Position numbers and translations under genes: made by a program
Assembly (NCBI RefSeq): GCF_030317035.1
Contig: NZ_JASZYK010000014.1
Location: forward strand, 62,001-126,000
Direction: 5' to 3'
Length of the DNA: 64,000 nt
Source of the DNA: Variovorax sp. J22G73
Lineage (GTDB): Bacteria > Pseudomonadota > Gammaproteobacteria > Burkholderiales > Burkholderiaceae_C
Notes under the pieces: model-generated
Told to the model about the DNA's origin: nothing
Seen by the model: the letters and a program-made list of their open reading frames with translations, nothing else
Databases searched by the model: none
In this document: positions 25,326 to 34,717 of the stretch, piece after piece
How the letters are laid out: every line of letters begins with the position of its first letter
Numbering within the stretch: position 1 is the first letter of the stretch

Positions 25326-26591
25326 TCAGGACTTCGCAGGCGCGCCGACTTCTGCAGCGCTTGCAGCCACCGCCGGCTTGCGCCCGATGAACAGGTTGAT
25401 GAGCGGCCCCGTCATCGCGGTGGTCACCAGCGCCATCACCAGCAGCATGGTGAAGAGCTCGGGGCCGATCAGCCCGGCGTCCAGCCCGATCTTCATGACG
25501 ATGAGCTCCATGAGCCCGCGCGCGTTCATCAGCGAGCCCGTGGCCAGGCTGTCGCGCCAGCCGTAGCCGGCCATGCGCGCGCCGATGGCGCCGCCGGCGA
25601 TCTTGCCGAAGGCGGCCACCGCCAGGATGAGCATCATGGCGCCGAAGCCCGCGCCCGAGAAAGCGTTCGACGTGGTGCCCAGCCCCGCCAGCGCGAAGAA
25701 CAGCGGCATCAGCACCACGATGGAAATAGGCTCGATGCGCTCGGTGAGCGACTTCAGCAGCCGGTCGTCGCGCGGCAGGCAGGCGCCGAACAGGAAGGCG
25801 CCGAACACCGCGTGCAGGTGCAGCCACTCGGTGACCAGCGCAGTGGCAAGCAGGCCGATCATCAGCGCGGCCATCAGCGTGATCGACGGCTCGCCCTCGG
25901 GCGCCTTGGTGCGCAGCAGCCAGGCAAAGGCCGGCTTCACGCCCAGGAAGAGCACGCACAGCACCACCACCATGCCCAGCGTGGTCTTGAGCAGCCCGTG
26001 AAAGCCTTCGCCTGCACCGACCATCGCGACCACGAAGGCCAGCAGGATCCAGGCGAACACGTCGACCACCGCGGCCGCGCCCAGCGACAGCTGGCCGAAG
26101 GAGGTGCGCGTCATGCCGCGGTCTTTCAGGATGCGCGCCATCACCGGGAACGCGGTGATCGACAGCGCCGCCGCGATGAACAGCGCGAACGGCCAGAAGC
26201 CCACGCCGGCCGGCGCCAGCGAGGGGTGCAGCGCGGGCGCGATGGCAATGCCCAGCGCGGCAGGCACCACCGTGCTCAGCACGCCCACGTAGCCGGCGGA
26301 ACGCAGCTGCTCGCGCACGCCCTTGGCAGCGCGAAGCTCCAGCCCGACCACGAACATGAACAGCACCAGCCCCAGCGTGGACAGCGACGAGAGCCCCTGC
26401 AGCGACGCCTTGGAGAACAGCTGCGCGTGCAGCTCGGGAAAGAGCGCGCCCATCACCACCGGCCCCAGCATGAGCCCCGCCGCCATCTCGCCCACGACGC
26501 TGGGCTGGCCCGCATAGCGAAGCACCCAGCCGCAGACGCGCGCGGTGGTGAGGATGACGATGAGTTGCAGCAGCAGCGAGGTGGCGGACAT
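25326..26591 (-). CDS. Cation:proton antiporter (CPA2, Kef/NapA-like), membrane domain only
   Basis: 421 residues with about 12-13 hydrophobic segments. The N-terminal GQPSVVGEMAAGLMLGP and the central DVFAWILLAFVV match CPA2 exchangers; the critical acid is the Asp in VDVFAW (about residue 168). The cytosolic TrkA-N regulatory domain of KefB/KefC is missing, so it is a short type. It exchanges K+ or Na+ for protons. It sits between czcRS and cadA, converging on czcS with 60 bases between. Whether it belongs to the metal response is unknown. Confidence 0.88.
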   Translation of the reverse strand: MSATSLLLQLIVILTTARVCGWVLRYAGQPSVVGEMAAGLMLGPVVMGALFPELHAQLFSKASLQGLSSLSTLGLVLFMFVVGLELRAAKGVREQLRSAGYVGVLSTVVPAALGIAIAPALHPSLAPAGVGFWPFALFIAAALSITAFPVMARILKDRGMTRTSFGQLSLGAAAVVDVFAWILLAFVVAMVGAGEGFHGLLKTTLGMVVVLCVLFLGVKPAFAWLLRTKAPEGEPSITLMAALMIGLLATALVTEWLHLHAVFGAFLFGACLPRDDRLLKSLTERIEPISIVVLMPLFFALAGLGTTSNAFSGAGFGAMMLILAVAAFGKIAGGAIGARMAGYGWRDSLATGSLMNARGLMELIVMKIGLDAGLIGPELFTMLLVMALVTTAMTGPLINLFIGRKPAVAASAAEVGAPAKS

Positions 26592-26674
26592 GGAGCGGAT
26601 CGCTTCGTTGACAAAAGTGTCCGCAATGTTAGTTGCAACCCGCCCCGCGACGCCAGCGCGGCGGCGCAGGGGCT

Positions 26675-29029
26675 TCAGCGGCTCGCGCGCATCAGCCGCA
26701 GCCCGTTCGCCACCACCAGCAGGCTCGCGCCCATGTCAGCGAACACGGCCATCCACATGGTCGCGCTGCCGAACACCGCCAGCACGAAGAACACCGCCTT
26801 GATGCCCAGCGCCAGCGAAATGTTCTGCCACAGCACCGCGTGCGCCCGGCGCGACAGGCGGATGGTCTCGGGAATGCGGCGCAGGTCGTCGTTCATGATG
26901 ACCACGTCGGCCGCTTCCATGGCGGTGTCGGTGCCGGCGCCGCCCATGGCGAAACCGATGTCGGCCTGCGCGAGCGCGGGGGCGTCGTTGATGCCGTCGC
27001 CGGTCATGGCCACCGCGCCGTAGCGCTGCTGCAGGGCCTTGACGGCGGCCAGCTTGTCCTCGGGCAGCAGGTTGCCGCGCACGTCCTCGATGCCGGCGTG
27101 CGTGCCGATGCTCTTCGCGGTGGCGGCGTTGTCGCCGGTGAGCATCACCGGCACCACGCCCAGCGCACGCAGCTCGGCCACCGCGGCCTGCGACGACAGC
27201 TTGATGGTGTCGGCCACGGCGAACAGCGCGAGCACGGCCGTGTTCGACGCCAGCAGCGTGACGGTGCGCCCGGCTTCCTCGTGCCCCTTGAGCTCGGCTT
27301 CGAGCGCCGGGGTGCACAGCCCGCGCTCCTCGACCAGGCGGTGGTTGCCCAGCACATAGGCCTGCCCGCCGACCGTGGCCTGCACGCCGCGCCCGGCCAG
27401 CGCCGTGAACCCGTCCGCCTCCCCGGCTTCTTCGCGCGCACCCTTCAGCCCCTCTGCGATGGCCTTGGACACCGGGTGGTCGGAGCGGCCCGCGATGCTC
27501 GCGGCAATGGCGAACACCGCCGCCTCGTTGCCCGAGGCGTCGAGCAGCGACGAGGCCACCAGCTTCGGCTTGCCTTCGGTGATGGTGCCGGTCTTGTCGA
27601 GCGCGATTGCCTTGAGCTTGCGTGCTTCTTCGAGGTAGGTGCCGCCCTTGATCAGGATGCCGCGCCGCGCCGCCGCGGCCAGCGCGCTCACCACCGTGAC
27701 GGGCGTGGAGATGACCAGCGCGCACGGGCAGGCGATGACCAGCAGCACCAGCGCCTTGTAAAGCGCCTGCAGCCAGGTCCAGTCCATGAACAGCGGCGTG
27801 AGCACCGCCACGGCCAGCGCCAGCACGAACACCGTGGGCGTGTAGATGGCGGCGAAGCGGTCGACAAAGCGCTGCGTGGGCGCGCGCGAGCCCTGCGCTT
27901 CCTCGACCGCGTGGATGATGCGCGCCAGCGTGGTGTTGGCGGCCACCGCCGTCACGCGAAACTCGAGCGCGGCGGTCTGGTTGATGGTGCCGGCGAACAC
28001 CGGGTCGCCCACGGTCTTGTCGACCGGAATGCTCTCGCCCGTGACCGGCGCCTGGTCGATGGCGCTGCTGCCCGCGGTGACGACGCCGTCCAGCGGCACG
28101 CGCTCGCCGGGGCGAATGCGCGCAACGGCGTCCAGCGCCACGGCGTTGGCCATCACGGTGCGCCAGCTGCCGTCGGGCTGCTTCACCTCGGCCTGCTCAG
28201 GTGCGAGCGCCAGCAGGCTCTGGATGGCGTTGCGCGCGCGGTCCACCGCGCGGGCCTCGATGAGTTCGGCAATCGCGTACAGCGCCATCACCATCGCGGC
28301 CTCGGGCCACTGCCCGATGACGAACGCGCCGGTCACGGCCACCGCCATCAGCGCGTTGATGTTCAGCCGCCCGCGCACCAGCGCGGCGAAGCCCTTCTTG
28401 TAGGTGTCCAGCCCGGCCAGGCCGATGGCGCCCAGCGCCAGCACCATTTCCGCGGCCATGAAGCCCTTGCTTTCGAAGCCCATGAACGAGATCGACTCAG
28501 CCGCGATGGCCAGCACCAGCGCCGCCACCAGGCGGGCGAGCCCCACGCTCATGCCCGCGATCTGCGCGGGCGCGGCCGCGGCCTGCGTGCCGGATGCGGG
28601 GCCGCCCGCGGGGTTCAGCGGCTCGGGCTTGAAGCCGGCCTTGCGAATGGCCGCCAGCGCCTCGGGCAGCGCGCCTTCGTCGGTGGTGATGGCCATGGTG
28701 CGTTCGCCGAGCCGGAAGCGCAGCGCCTTCACGCCCGCCACGGGTTCGAGCGCGCGGCGGATTTCGGACTCTTCCACCGCGCAGTCCATGGTGGCGATGC
28801 GGAACAGCTGCGCGCCCTTGGGCACGTCGCCCGCGTCAGGTGACAGCGGAATCGATCCGTGGCTGCTCGCGCCGCCGCAGCAGGCGTCGGCCGCGTGGGC
28901 GTGCGGCTTCGCGTGGGGATCGGCGTGCGAGTCGGCGTGGCCGTGGCCGTGGTCATGACCATGGTCGTCGCCATGCGAATGGGTGTGCGCGTGCGGCGCG
29001 GGCTGCTTCAGGGCGTTCTCGTTCGTCAT
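26675..29029 (-). CDS. cadA: Zn/Cd/Pb-translocating P-type ATPase
   Basis: 784 residues. A His-rich leader (about residues 10-45, HAHTHSHGDDHGHDHGHGH) and an HMA domain (TMDCAVEESEIRRAL) are followed by the P1B ATPase core: CPCALVISTPV metal site near residue 431, phosphorylation loop DKTGTITEGK near 475 and the hinge GDGINDAPALAQADIGFAMG. It expels Zn(II), Cd(II) or Pb(II) from the cytosol, handing them to the CzcCBA pump for export. The start at ATG 29029 has no clear Shine-Dalgarno and lies right at the predicted transcription start. A CadR-type promoter lies between it and cadR. Confidence 0.95.
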   Translation of the reverse strand: MTNENALKQPAPHAHTHSHGDDHGHDHGHGHADSHADPHAKPHAHAADACCGGASSHGSIPLSPDAGDVPKGAQLFRIATMDCAVEESEIRRALEPVAGVKALRFRLGERTMAITTDEGALPEALAAIRKAGFKPEPLNPAGGPASGTQAAAAPAQIAGMSVGLARLVAALVLAIAAESISFMGFESKGFMAAEMVLALGAIGLAGLDTYKKGFAALVRGRLNINALMAVAVTGAFVIGQWPEAAMVMALYAIAELIEARAVDRARNAIQSLLALAPEQAEVKQPDGSWRTVMANAVALDAVARIRPGERVPLDGVVTAGSSAIDQAPVTGESIPVDKTVGDPVFAGTINQTAALEFRVTAVAANTTLARIIHAVEEAQGSRAPTQRFVDRFAAIYTPTVFVLALAVAVLTPLFMDWTWLQALYKALVLLVIACPCALVISTPVTVVSALAAAARRGILIKGGTYLEEARKLKAIALDKTGTITEGKPKLVASSLLDASGNEAAVFAIAASIAGRSDHPVSKAIAEGLKGAREEAGEADGFTALAGRGVQATVGGQAYVLGNHRLVEERGLCTPALEAELKGHEEAGRTVTLLASNTAVLALFAVADTIKLSSQAAVAELRALGVVPVMLTGDNAATAKSIGTHAGIEDVRGNLLPEDKLAAVKALQQRYGAVAMTGDGINDAPALAQADIGFAMGGAGTDTAMEAADVVIMNDDLRRIPETIRLSRRAHAVLWQNISLALGIKAVFFVLAVFGSATMWMAVFADMGASLLVVANGLRLMRASR

Positions 29030-29036
29030 GCAATCG

Positions 29037-29067
29037 ATTGGAAACCCTGAAGCAGGTGTAGAGTCAA
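29037..29067 (-). promoter_or_regulatory. CadR-controlled cadA promoter with 19-bp spacer
   Basis: On the minus strand, -35 TTGACT (29067-29062) and -10 TCCAAT (29042-29037) are separated by 19 bases holding the imperfect dyad ACTCTACA/TTCAGGGT. The over-long spacer with a central dyad is the hallmark of MerR-family activated promoters: the regulator twists the DNA on binding metal. Transcription should start about seven bases after the -10, at the cadA ATG. Confidence 0.8.
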
Positions 29068-29099
29068 ACGCTCTTTTCCACTCGCTGATTTGCCGCATC

Positions 29100-29573
29100 A
29101 TGAAAATCGGAGAACTGGCCAAGGTCGCGAACACACCGGTCGAAACCATCCGGTACTACGAGCGCGAGCGGCTCCTGCCCGAGCCCGCGCGCACCGACGG
29201 CAACTACCGCATCTACGACGAAGACCATGCCCAGCGCCTGGGCTTCATCCGCCGTTGCCGCTCGCTGGACATGACGCTGGACGAGATCCGCAGCCTGCTG
29301 AAATTCCGCGACGCGCCGCAGGAAGACTGCGGCCAGGTCAACCAGCTGCTGGACGACCACATCGGCCACGTGGCCGCGCGCATCGCGGAGCTGAAGACAC
29401 TGGAAAAGCAGCTGAAGGCCTTGCGCCTGCAATGCGGCGGGCCGGAGTCGGCGAATGCCTGCGGCATCCTGCAGGAGCTGGACACTGCGGCGCTCGCGCC
29501 CGAGGGCTTCGGGCAGCACGCGGGGCATGTGCATGGGTCGCTGCACAGCGCGACGGCGAAGCGGTCGGCTTAG
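29100..29573 (+). CDS. cadR: Cd(II)/Pb(II)-responsive MerR-family regulator
   Basis: 157 residues. The MerR helix-turn-helix is MKIGELAKVANTPVETIRYYE; a long dimerisation helix follows. The metal-binding cysteines C77, C112 and C121 match CadR/PbrR spacing, and a His-containing tail (QHAGHVHGSLH) is like that of CadR. It represses and, when metal-loaded, activates the divergent cadA promoter 70 bases away. The ATG at 29100 fits the family start. Confidence 0.95.
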   Translation: MKIGELAKVANTPVETIRYYERERLLPEPARTDGNYRIYDEDHAQRLGFIRRCRSLDMTLDEIRSLLKFRDAPQEDCGQVNQLLDDHIGHVAARIAELKTLEKQLKALRLQCGGPESANACGILQELDTAALAPEGFGQHAGHVHGSLHSATAKRSA

Positions 29574-29621
29574 AGGTCGGCTTAGGGCTTTCGCCTCGCC
29601 CCGAACACCGACCCGAGGGCG

Positions 29622-30401
29622 TTACTTGCCCACCAGCTGCGTCAGCTTCTCCGCCTCGAAGCTCTCGCCGAGCGCCGCCTCGCGCGGCACGCAGTCCTTG
29701 GTGCCGGGCTGGGCCGACAGCTTCTCGATCGCCTTCCACAGCAGCGCGATCTGGTGTTCCTGGCTCGACGCGTTGTCGATCAACCCGCGCATCGCCTGGC
29801 TCAGCGGGTCGTCTTCCTGCGTGATGCCGTAGGCCGAGAACTTCTGCGGCGGCGCCACGTCGGCGCTCTCGCCGGCCACCGAGCTCTTCGCCGGAATGAT
29901 GCGCGCCGGAATGCCCACCGCTGTCGCCCCCGCCGGCACCGGCTTGATGACCACCGCGTTGCTGCCGATCTTCGCGCCGTCGCCCACCACGAACCCGCCG
30001 AGCACCTTCGCGCCCGCGCTCACCACCACGTTGCGGCCCAGCGTCGGATGCCGCTTGGCGCCCTTGTAGAGCGAGGTGCCGCCCAGCGTCACCCCCTGGT
30101 AGATGGTGCAGCCGTCGCCGATCTCGGCCGTCTCGCCCACCACCACGCCCATCGCGTGGTCGAAGAACACCTGCTGGCCGATCTTGGCCGCCGGATGAAT
30201 CTCGATGCCCGTCAGCCCGCGCGCGCAATGCGCGATGAAACGCGCCGACCACTTGAAGCCATGGTTCCAGCACGCGTGGGCCCAGCGGTGCAGCACCAGG
30301 GCATGCAGCCCCGGGTACAGCGTGAGCACCTCCCAGGCGCTGCGCGCGGCCGGGTCGCGTTCGAGAATGCACCGGATGTCGGCGCGCAGTCGAGAGAACA
30401 T
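29622..30401 (-). CDS. cysE: Serine O-acetyltransferase
   Basis: 259 residues. CysE makes O-acetylserine, the precursor of cysteine. After a helical N-terminal domain the left-handed beta-helix hexapeptide repeats run through LTGIEIHPAAKIGQQVFFDHAMG (catalytic His and Asp) and GDGCTIYQGVTLGGTSLYKGAKRHPTLG. The C-terminal tail, normally bound by cysteine synthase, is longer than usual (DCVPREAALGESFEAEKLTQ), which fits a betaproteobacterial CysE. Stand-alone, convergent with cadR with 48 bases between them. Confidence 0.94.
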   Translation of the reverse strand: MFSRLRADIRCILERDPAARSAWEVLTLYPGLHALVLHRWAHACWNHGFKWSARFIAHCARGLTGIEIHPAAKIGQQVFFDHAMGVVVGETAEIGDGCTIYQGVTLGGTSLYKGAKRHPTLGRNVVVSAGAKVLGGFVVGDGAKIGSNAVVIKPVPAGATAVGIPARIIPAKSSVAGESADVAPPQKFSAYGITQEDDPLSQAMRGLIDNASSQEHQIALLWKAIEKLSAQPGTKDCVPREAALGESFEAEKLTQLVGK

Positions 30402-30480
30402 CGCTGCCTTTGTTGTCGTTATATCGATAGGGGGCGCGCAGTCTATAACCCGCCGTCATCGCGTACGGGCAATGGGGGTT

Positions 30481-31269
30481 TTACTCGCCCGAACCTTCAC
30501 CCGAACCCTCAGCCGAGCGGTCACCGGAGGCGGGAGCCTGGCGAGCCTGCCGCGGGGGGCGCGTCGCGTCGCTCATGGCCTTGGCGATGCCGCGCAGGAT
30601 GTGGATTTCTTCCGGCGTCGGCTGCGCCCGGTTGAACAGCTGCTGCAGGCGCGGCATCAGCTTCTTCGGCGCCTCGGGGTCCAGGAAGCCGACCTCCACC
30701 AGCGAGCGCTCCCAGTGATCGAGCATGCCGGCCACGGCCTGCGCGTCGGCCGCCTGCACCGGCTCGGCCTCGCGCACCCCGTAGCCGCCCAGCGCCAGGC
30801 GCCATTCATAAGCCACCACCTGGATGGCCGCGCCCAGGTTCAGCGAGCCGAATTTCGGGTCGGTCGGAATGCTCAGCGCCACGTTGCAGCGGTAGACGTC
30901 TTCGTTTCGCATGCCGAAACGCTCGGAGCCGAACAGGAAGGCCACGTGCTGGTCGCCCTGCTTGCCCAGCGGCTCCAGGTGCTCGCGCGGCGTGCGCGTG
31001 GGCGGGCCGAAGTCGCGCGGGATCATGGCGGTGGCGCACAGGTGGGTGACGCCGTCGAGCGCTTCGTCGAGGGTTTCGACGATGCGGGCGTTGGTCAGCA
31101 CGTCGAGCGCGCCGCTCGCGCGCTGGATGGTTTCCTCGCGCCGCAGCACGTTGGCCCAGCGCGGCGCCACCAGCACGAGGTCGTCGAAACCCATGGTCTT
31201 CATGGCGCGGGCGGCGGCGCCCACATTGCCGGCGTGGCTGGTCTGGATCAGGATGAAACGGGTGCGCAT
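30481..31269 (-). CDS. trmJ: tRNA (cytidine/uridine-2'-O-)-methyltransferase TrmJ
   Basis: 262 residues from ATG 31269. A SPOUT-fold enzyme that methylates the ribose at position 32 of several tRNAs. TrmJ motifs: RFILIQTSHAGNVGAAARAMKTMGF at the start, LVLVAPRWANVLRREETI, the SAM-site LFGSERFGMRNEDVYRCN, and NLGAAIQVVAYEWR near residue 150. The C-terminal 20 residues are Gly/Ser/Glu-rich with GSGEGSGE repeats and look species-specific. It is divergent from suhB, 131 bases away. Confidence 0.93.
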   Translation of the reverse strand: MRTRFILIQTSHAGNVGAAARAMKTMGFDDLVLVAPRWANVLRREETIQRASGALDVLTNARIVETLDEALDGVTHLCATAMIPRDFGPPTRTPREHLEPLGKQGDQHVAFLFGSERFGMRNEDVYRCNVALSIPTDPKFGSLNLGAAIQVVAYEWRLALGGYGVREAEPVQAADAQAVAGMLDHWERSLVEVGFLDPEAPKKLMPRLQQLFNRAQPTPEEIHILRGIAKAMSDATRPPRQARQAPASGDRSAEGSGEGSGE

Positions 31270-31400
31270 GGCGGGTTGGAGAGGCACAGGGGAGACACGA
31301 ACGGGCGGACCCGGTAAAATCCTGCGATTCTCGCCGCCCGCATCGCCGGGTCGCTTCCAGGGGTTCCCAGAGGCCCCTTCCCTGTTCTTCTCACAATCCA

Positions 31401-32456
31401 ATGTCGTCCCCCAACCTGCATCCCATGCTCAATGTGGCCGTCAAGGCCGCACGCGCCGCCGGCGCGATCATCAACCGCGCTGCGCTCGACGTCGAGGCCG
31501 TGCGCATCTCCCAGAAGCAGGTCAACGACTTCGTCACCGAAGTCGATCACGCCAGCGAGAAGGTGATCATCGAAACGCTGCTTGGCGCATACCCGGGGCA
31601 CGGCATCCTGGCCGAGGAATCGGGCACCGAGCATGGTGCGCAAGACTCCGACTACGTGTGGATCATCGATCCGCTGGACGGCACCACCAACTTCATCCAC
31701 GGCTTTCCGGTGTACTGCGTGTCCATCGCGCTGTCGGTGCGCGGCAAGATCGAACAGGCCGTCATCTACGACCCGAGCCGCAACGACCTGTTCACCGCCA
31801 CCAAGGGCCGCGGCGCCTACCTGAACGAGCGCCGCATCCGCGTATCCAAGCGCGTGAAGCTCAGCGAGTGCCTGATTTCCACCGGCTTCCCGTTCCGCAC
31901 CGGCGACAACTTCAAGCAGTACTTGGCCATCATGGCCGACATGATGCCCCGCATGGCCGGCCTGCGCCGCCCTGGCGCCGCCGCGCTCGACCTGGCCTAC
32001 GTGGCCGCGGGCTTCACCGACGGCTTCTTCGAAACCGGCCTGAACCCCTGGGACGTGGCCGCGGGTTCGCTGCTGGTGACCGAGGCCGGCGGCCTGATCG
32101 GCAACTTCACCGGCGAGCCCGAGTTCCTGGAGCAGCGCGAATGCCTGGCCGGCGCCCCGCGCGTGTACGGCCAGCTGGTGCCGCTGCTCGCCAAGTACTC
32201 CAAGTTCGCCAACGTGGACGACAAGTTGCGCGCCAGCGACCGCGTGCGCGCGGTGTCGGCCTCGACCAAGTCGAACCCCGAAGAAGCCTCGGCCGACCTG
32301 TACGCCCGCAGCACCGTGGTCGACTTTGCCGACGAATCGGCCGAAGGCAGCGCACCCGCGGTGGCCGCGCCGCCCGCCCCCCGCAAGCTCACGCGCATTC
32401 GCCGTGACGCACCCGCCGCCGGTGGCCCCGCAGAGGGCGACAACGCCGCCAAGTGA
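31401..32456 (+). CDS. suhB: Inositol-1-monophosphatase SuhB
   Basis: 351 residues, about 80 longer than the usual 267. The phosphatase core is intact: EEST-like metal motif AEESGTEHG, IDPLDGTTNFIHGFPVYCVSIAL (catalytic metal site, about residues 89-110) and GGLIGNFTGEPEF near the C-terminal metal site NPWDVAAGSLL. SuhB also acts as a Nus-type factor for rRNA transcription in E. coli. The extra tail (after residue 275) is Ala/Pro/Ser-rich and has no recognisable domain; it is common in Comamonadaceae. One base overlaps the next gene. Confidence 0.93.
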   Translation: MSSPNLHPMLNVAVKAARAAGAIINRAALDVEAVRISQKQVNDFVTEVDHASEKVIIETLLGAYPGHGILAEESGTEHGAQDSDYVWIIDPLDGTTNFIHGFPVYCVSIALSVRGKIEQAVIYDPSRNDLFTATKGRGAYLNERRIRVSKRVKLSECLISTGFPFRTGDNFKQYLAIMADMMPRMAGLRRPGAAALDLAYVAAGFTDGFFETGLNPWDVAAGSLLVTEAGGLIGNFTGEPEFLEQRECLAGAPRVYGQLVPLLAKYSKFANVDDKLRASDRVRAVSASTKSNPEEASADLYARSTVVDFADESAEGSAPAVAAPPAPRKLTRIRRDAPAAGGPAEGDNAAK

Positions 32457-34717
32457 TGGCGGGGCCCCACGCCGCGAGCGCCGAGAGCCGAGTCCGCGCC
32501 GCGCTGCGCATTGCACTGAGCCACTACGTCGCGAGCGGGCTCACCGTGGCGCTGGGGCTGCTGTTCATTTCGGGCGGCATTCATTTCTGGCTGGGCACGC
32601 TCGCGGCCTCGGCCGCCGCCACCGGCGTGATCGTGACCGCGCCGCCCGACCTGCCCGGCCCGCGCCGCGGCAAGTTCCTGCAGATGCTGCCGGCACCGCT
32701 CATCGGGCTGCCGCTGTTCTTCGCGGTGCAGATGCTGCACACCGCCCCCATCCGCCTCGGGCTGCTGCTGGTGCCCGCCACCTTCATGGCCTTCCTGCTG
32801 ATGGCCTGGGGCAAGCGGGGCATTCCCATTGCCATCGCGGTGATGTTCTCGATGATCTTCTCCATGGCCACGCCCACCCCCTCGGGCATGGCCGACGCGC
32901 TGGAGCGCACCTGGCACTTCGGCATGGGTGCGGGGCTGTACGTGGTGTGGGCCACGCTCGCCAACCTGGTGCTCAACGGGCGCTTTCGCACGCAGTCGGT
33001 GGCCGACGTGCTGTATTCGCTGGCCGCGCTGATGCGCACCGAGGCCAGCCAGTTCCTGCCGCAGGACGAGACCCGCGACGTGCGCGACACCCCCGCCCCG
33101 CTGCTGGGCCAGCTGCTGCGCGAGCAGGCCGCGCTGGCCGACCAGCTGCAGGCCACGCGCGACATCGTGCTGGAGTCTCCGCGCACGCCGCGCCGCCAGC
33201 GGCTGGCCGCGATGCTGGTGATCGTGCTCGAGATGCGCGACCAGCTGCTGGCCAGCGAGCTCGACCTGGACACCCTGCGCGCCCACCCCTCGCACGCCGA
33301 GGCGCTCATCGAGATGCGTACCGTGCTCGAGGAGCTGGCCGCCGAAACCACCGCGCTGGCCGACGCCCTGCTCATGCGCCGCCACCCCGAGGCCGTGGCC
33401 GACCGCCGCCCGCGGCTGGCGGCCATCCATGTCTCGGCGGACGACAGCGCCAGCAACCGCCTCGGCGGTGGCCACATCGGACCCACGGCCGCCATGCTCG
33501 CGCGCGGCCTGGCCAGCCGCATCGGCCACATCAACGACGAGGTGCTGCGCCTGTCGGCCATGGCGCGCGGCGACGTGGAGCCCAACCTGGCCGTGGTGCG
33601 CGCCAACTGGCAGATGTTCGTGAGCCCGACCGACTGGTCGCTGCGCCCCTTCTTCACGCTGTGGCGATGGGACCAGCCGCCGCTGCGCCACGCCATTCGC
33701 GCCGCGCTGGCCATCGCCGCGGGGTACGCCATCGCGGTGTCGATGCCGTGGGGCTCGCACGACTATTGGATCTTGCTGACCATCGTGGTGGTGCTGCGCG
33801 GCAGCCTCTCGCAGACGCTGGAGCGCCGCAACGCGCGGGTGGCCGGCACGCTGCTGGGCTGCGTGCTCGCGGTGGGGCTGTTGTCCGCGCATCCGTCGGC
33901 GCTGATGCTGCTGGTGTTCGTGACCGTGGCGCAGGCCATTGCGCACAGCTTCGCGGTGCGGCGCTACCTGGTCACCGCCGTGGCCGCCACCGTGCTGGGC
34001 CTGGTGCAGGCCCACATGCTGAACGTGGGCGTGGCGCCCATCTTCGCGCTGTTCGAGCGCATTGCCGACACGCTCATCGGCGCCACGCTGGCCTGGGGCT
34101 TCTGCTACGTGCTGCCCTCGTGGGAGCGCACGCAGATTCCGGCGCTGGTGGCGCGCGTGCTCACCGCGCAGGCCCGCCATGCGCGCCTGGCGCTCGGCCT
34201 GGGCCAGCTGCAGGCCGTCGACAGCAGCCCCGAGCTCGAATGGCGCCTGGCGCGCCGCGAGGCCTACGACAGCCTCTCGGCGCTGGTGCAGGCGACGCAG
34301 CGCTCGCTCTCCGAACCGCGTGCGGTGCAGCCGCCGCTGGAGCCGCTGGAGCACCTGCAGGCCCACAGCTACCAGCTGCTCGCGCAGCTGAGCGCGGTGA
34401 AGTCGATGCTGGTGCTGCGGCGCGACCGCCTCACGCCGGCGGACATCGAGGGGCCCATCAGCCGCACCTCGCAACGCATCGAAGCCGCCATCGGAACTCT
34501 GCCCACCACCGGGCCCTCTCACCCCGAGAGCGCCGGTTCCACCGCCGTGGGCGGCCCCATTCCGCTGCCCGACCCGTTCGACAACGACATCAGCCCCTGG
34601 CTGCTGCGCCGGCTCGACCAGGCCACGGCGCTTTCCACGCAGCTGCGCGACGACGCGGCGCGCATTCTTCAACCTCTGAACGAGACAACGGAACAAGCAA
34701 AGACGACCCCCGCCTGA
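32456..34717 (+). CDS. FUSC family (fusaric-acid-resistance/aromatic acid exporter) protein
   Basis: 753 residues with two sets of about five hydrophobic segments, at about 20-170 and 400-540, separated and followed by helical soluble parts. This repeat architecture is that of FUSC/YccS/AaeB proteins, which are linked to export of aromatic acids or other toxic organic acids. The second membrane unit includes MPWGSHDYWILLTIVVVLRGSLSQT, the typical FUSC signature. ATG 32456 overlaps the suhB stop; GTG 32453 is also possible. Its stop overlaps the next gene's ATG (TGATG). Substrate unknown. Confidence 0.88.
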   Translation: MAGPHAASAESRVRAALRIALSHYVASGLTVALGLLFISGGIHFWLGTLAASAAATGVIVTAPPDLPGPRRGKFLQMLPAPLIGLPLFFAVQMLHTAPIRLGLLLVPATFMAFLLMAWGKRGIPIAIAVMFSMIFSMATPTPSGMADALERTWHFGMGAGLYVVWATLANLVLNGRFRTQSVADVLYSLAALMRTEASQFLPQDETRDVRDTPAPLLGQLLREQAALADQLQATRDIVLESPRTPRRQRLAAMLVIVLEMRDQLLASELDLDTLRAHPSHAEALIEMRTVLEELAAETTALADALLMRRHPEAVADRRPRLAAIHVSADDSASNRLGGGHIGPTAAMLARGLASRIGHINDEVLRLSAMARGDVEPNLAVVRANWQMFVSPTDWSLRPFFTLWRWDQPPLRHAIRAALAIAAGYAIAVSMPWGSHDYWILLTIVVVLRGSLSQTLERRNARVAGTLLGCVLAVGLLSAHPSALMLLVFVTVAQAIAHSFAVRRYLVTAVAATVLGLVQAHMLNVGVAPIFALFERIADTLIGATLAWGFCYVLPSWERTQIPALVARVLTAQARHARLALGLGQLQAVDSSPELEWRLARREAYDSLSALVQATQRSLSEPRAVQPPLEPLEHLQAHSYQLLAQLSAVKSMLVLRRDRLTPADIEGPISRTSQRIEAAIGTLPTTGPSHPESAGSTAVGGPIPLPDPFDNDISPWLLRRLDQATALSTQLRDDAARILQPLNETTEQAKTTPA

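Noticed and set aside
16461..29573. Metal block as a recent transposon
   Set aside because: No insertion sequence, integrase or flanking repeats are visible, and composition matches the neighbours.
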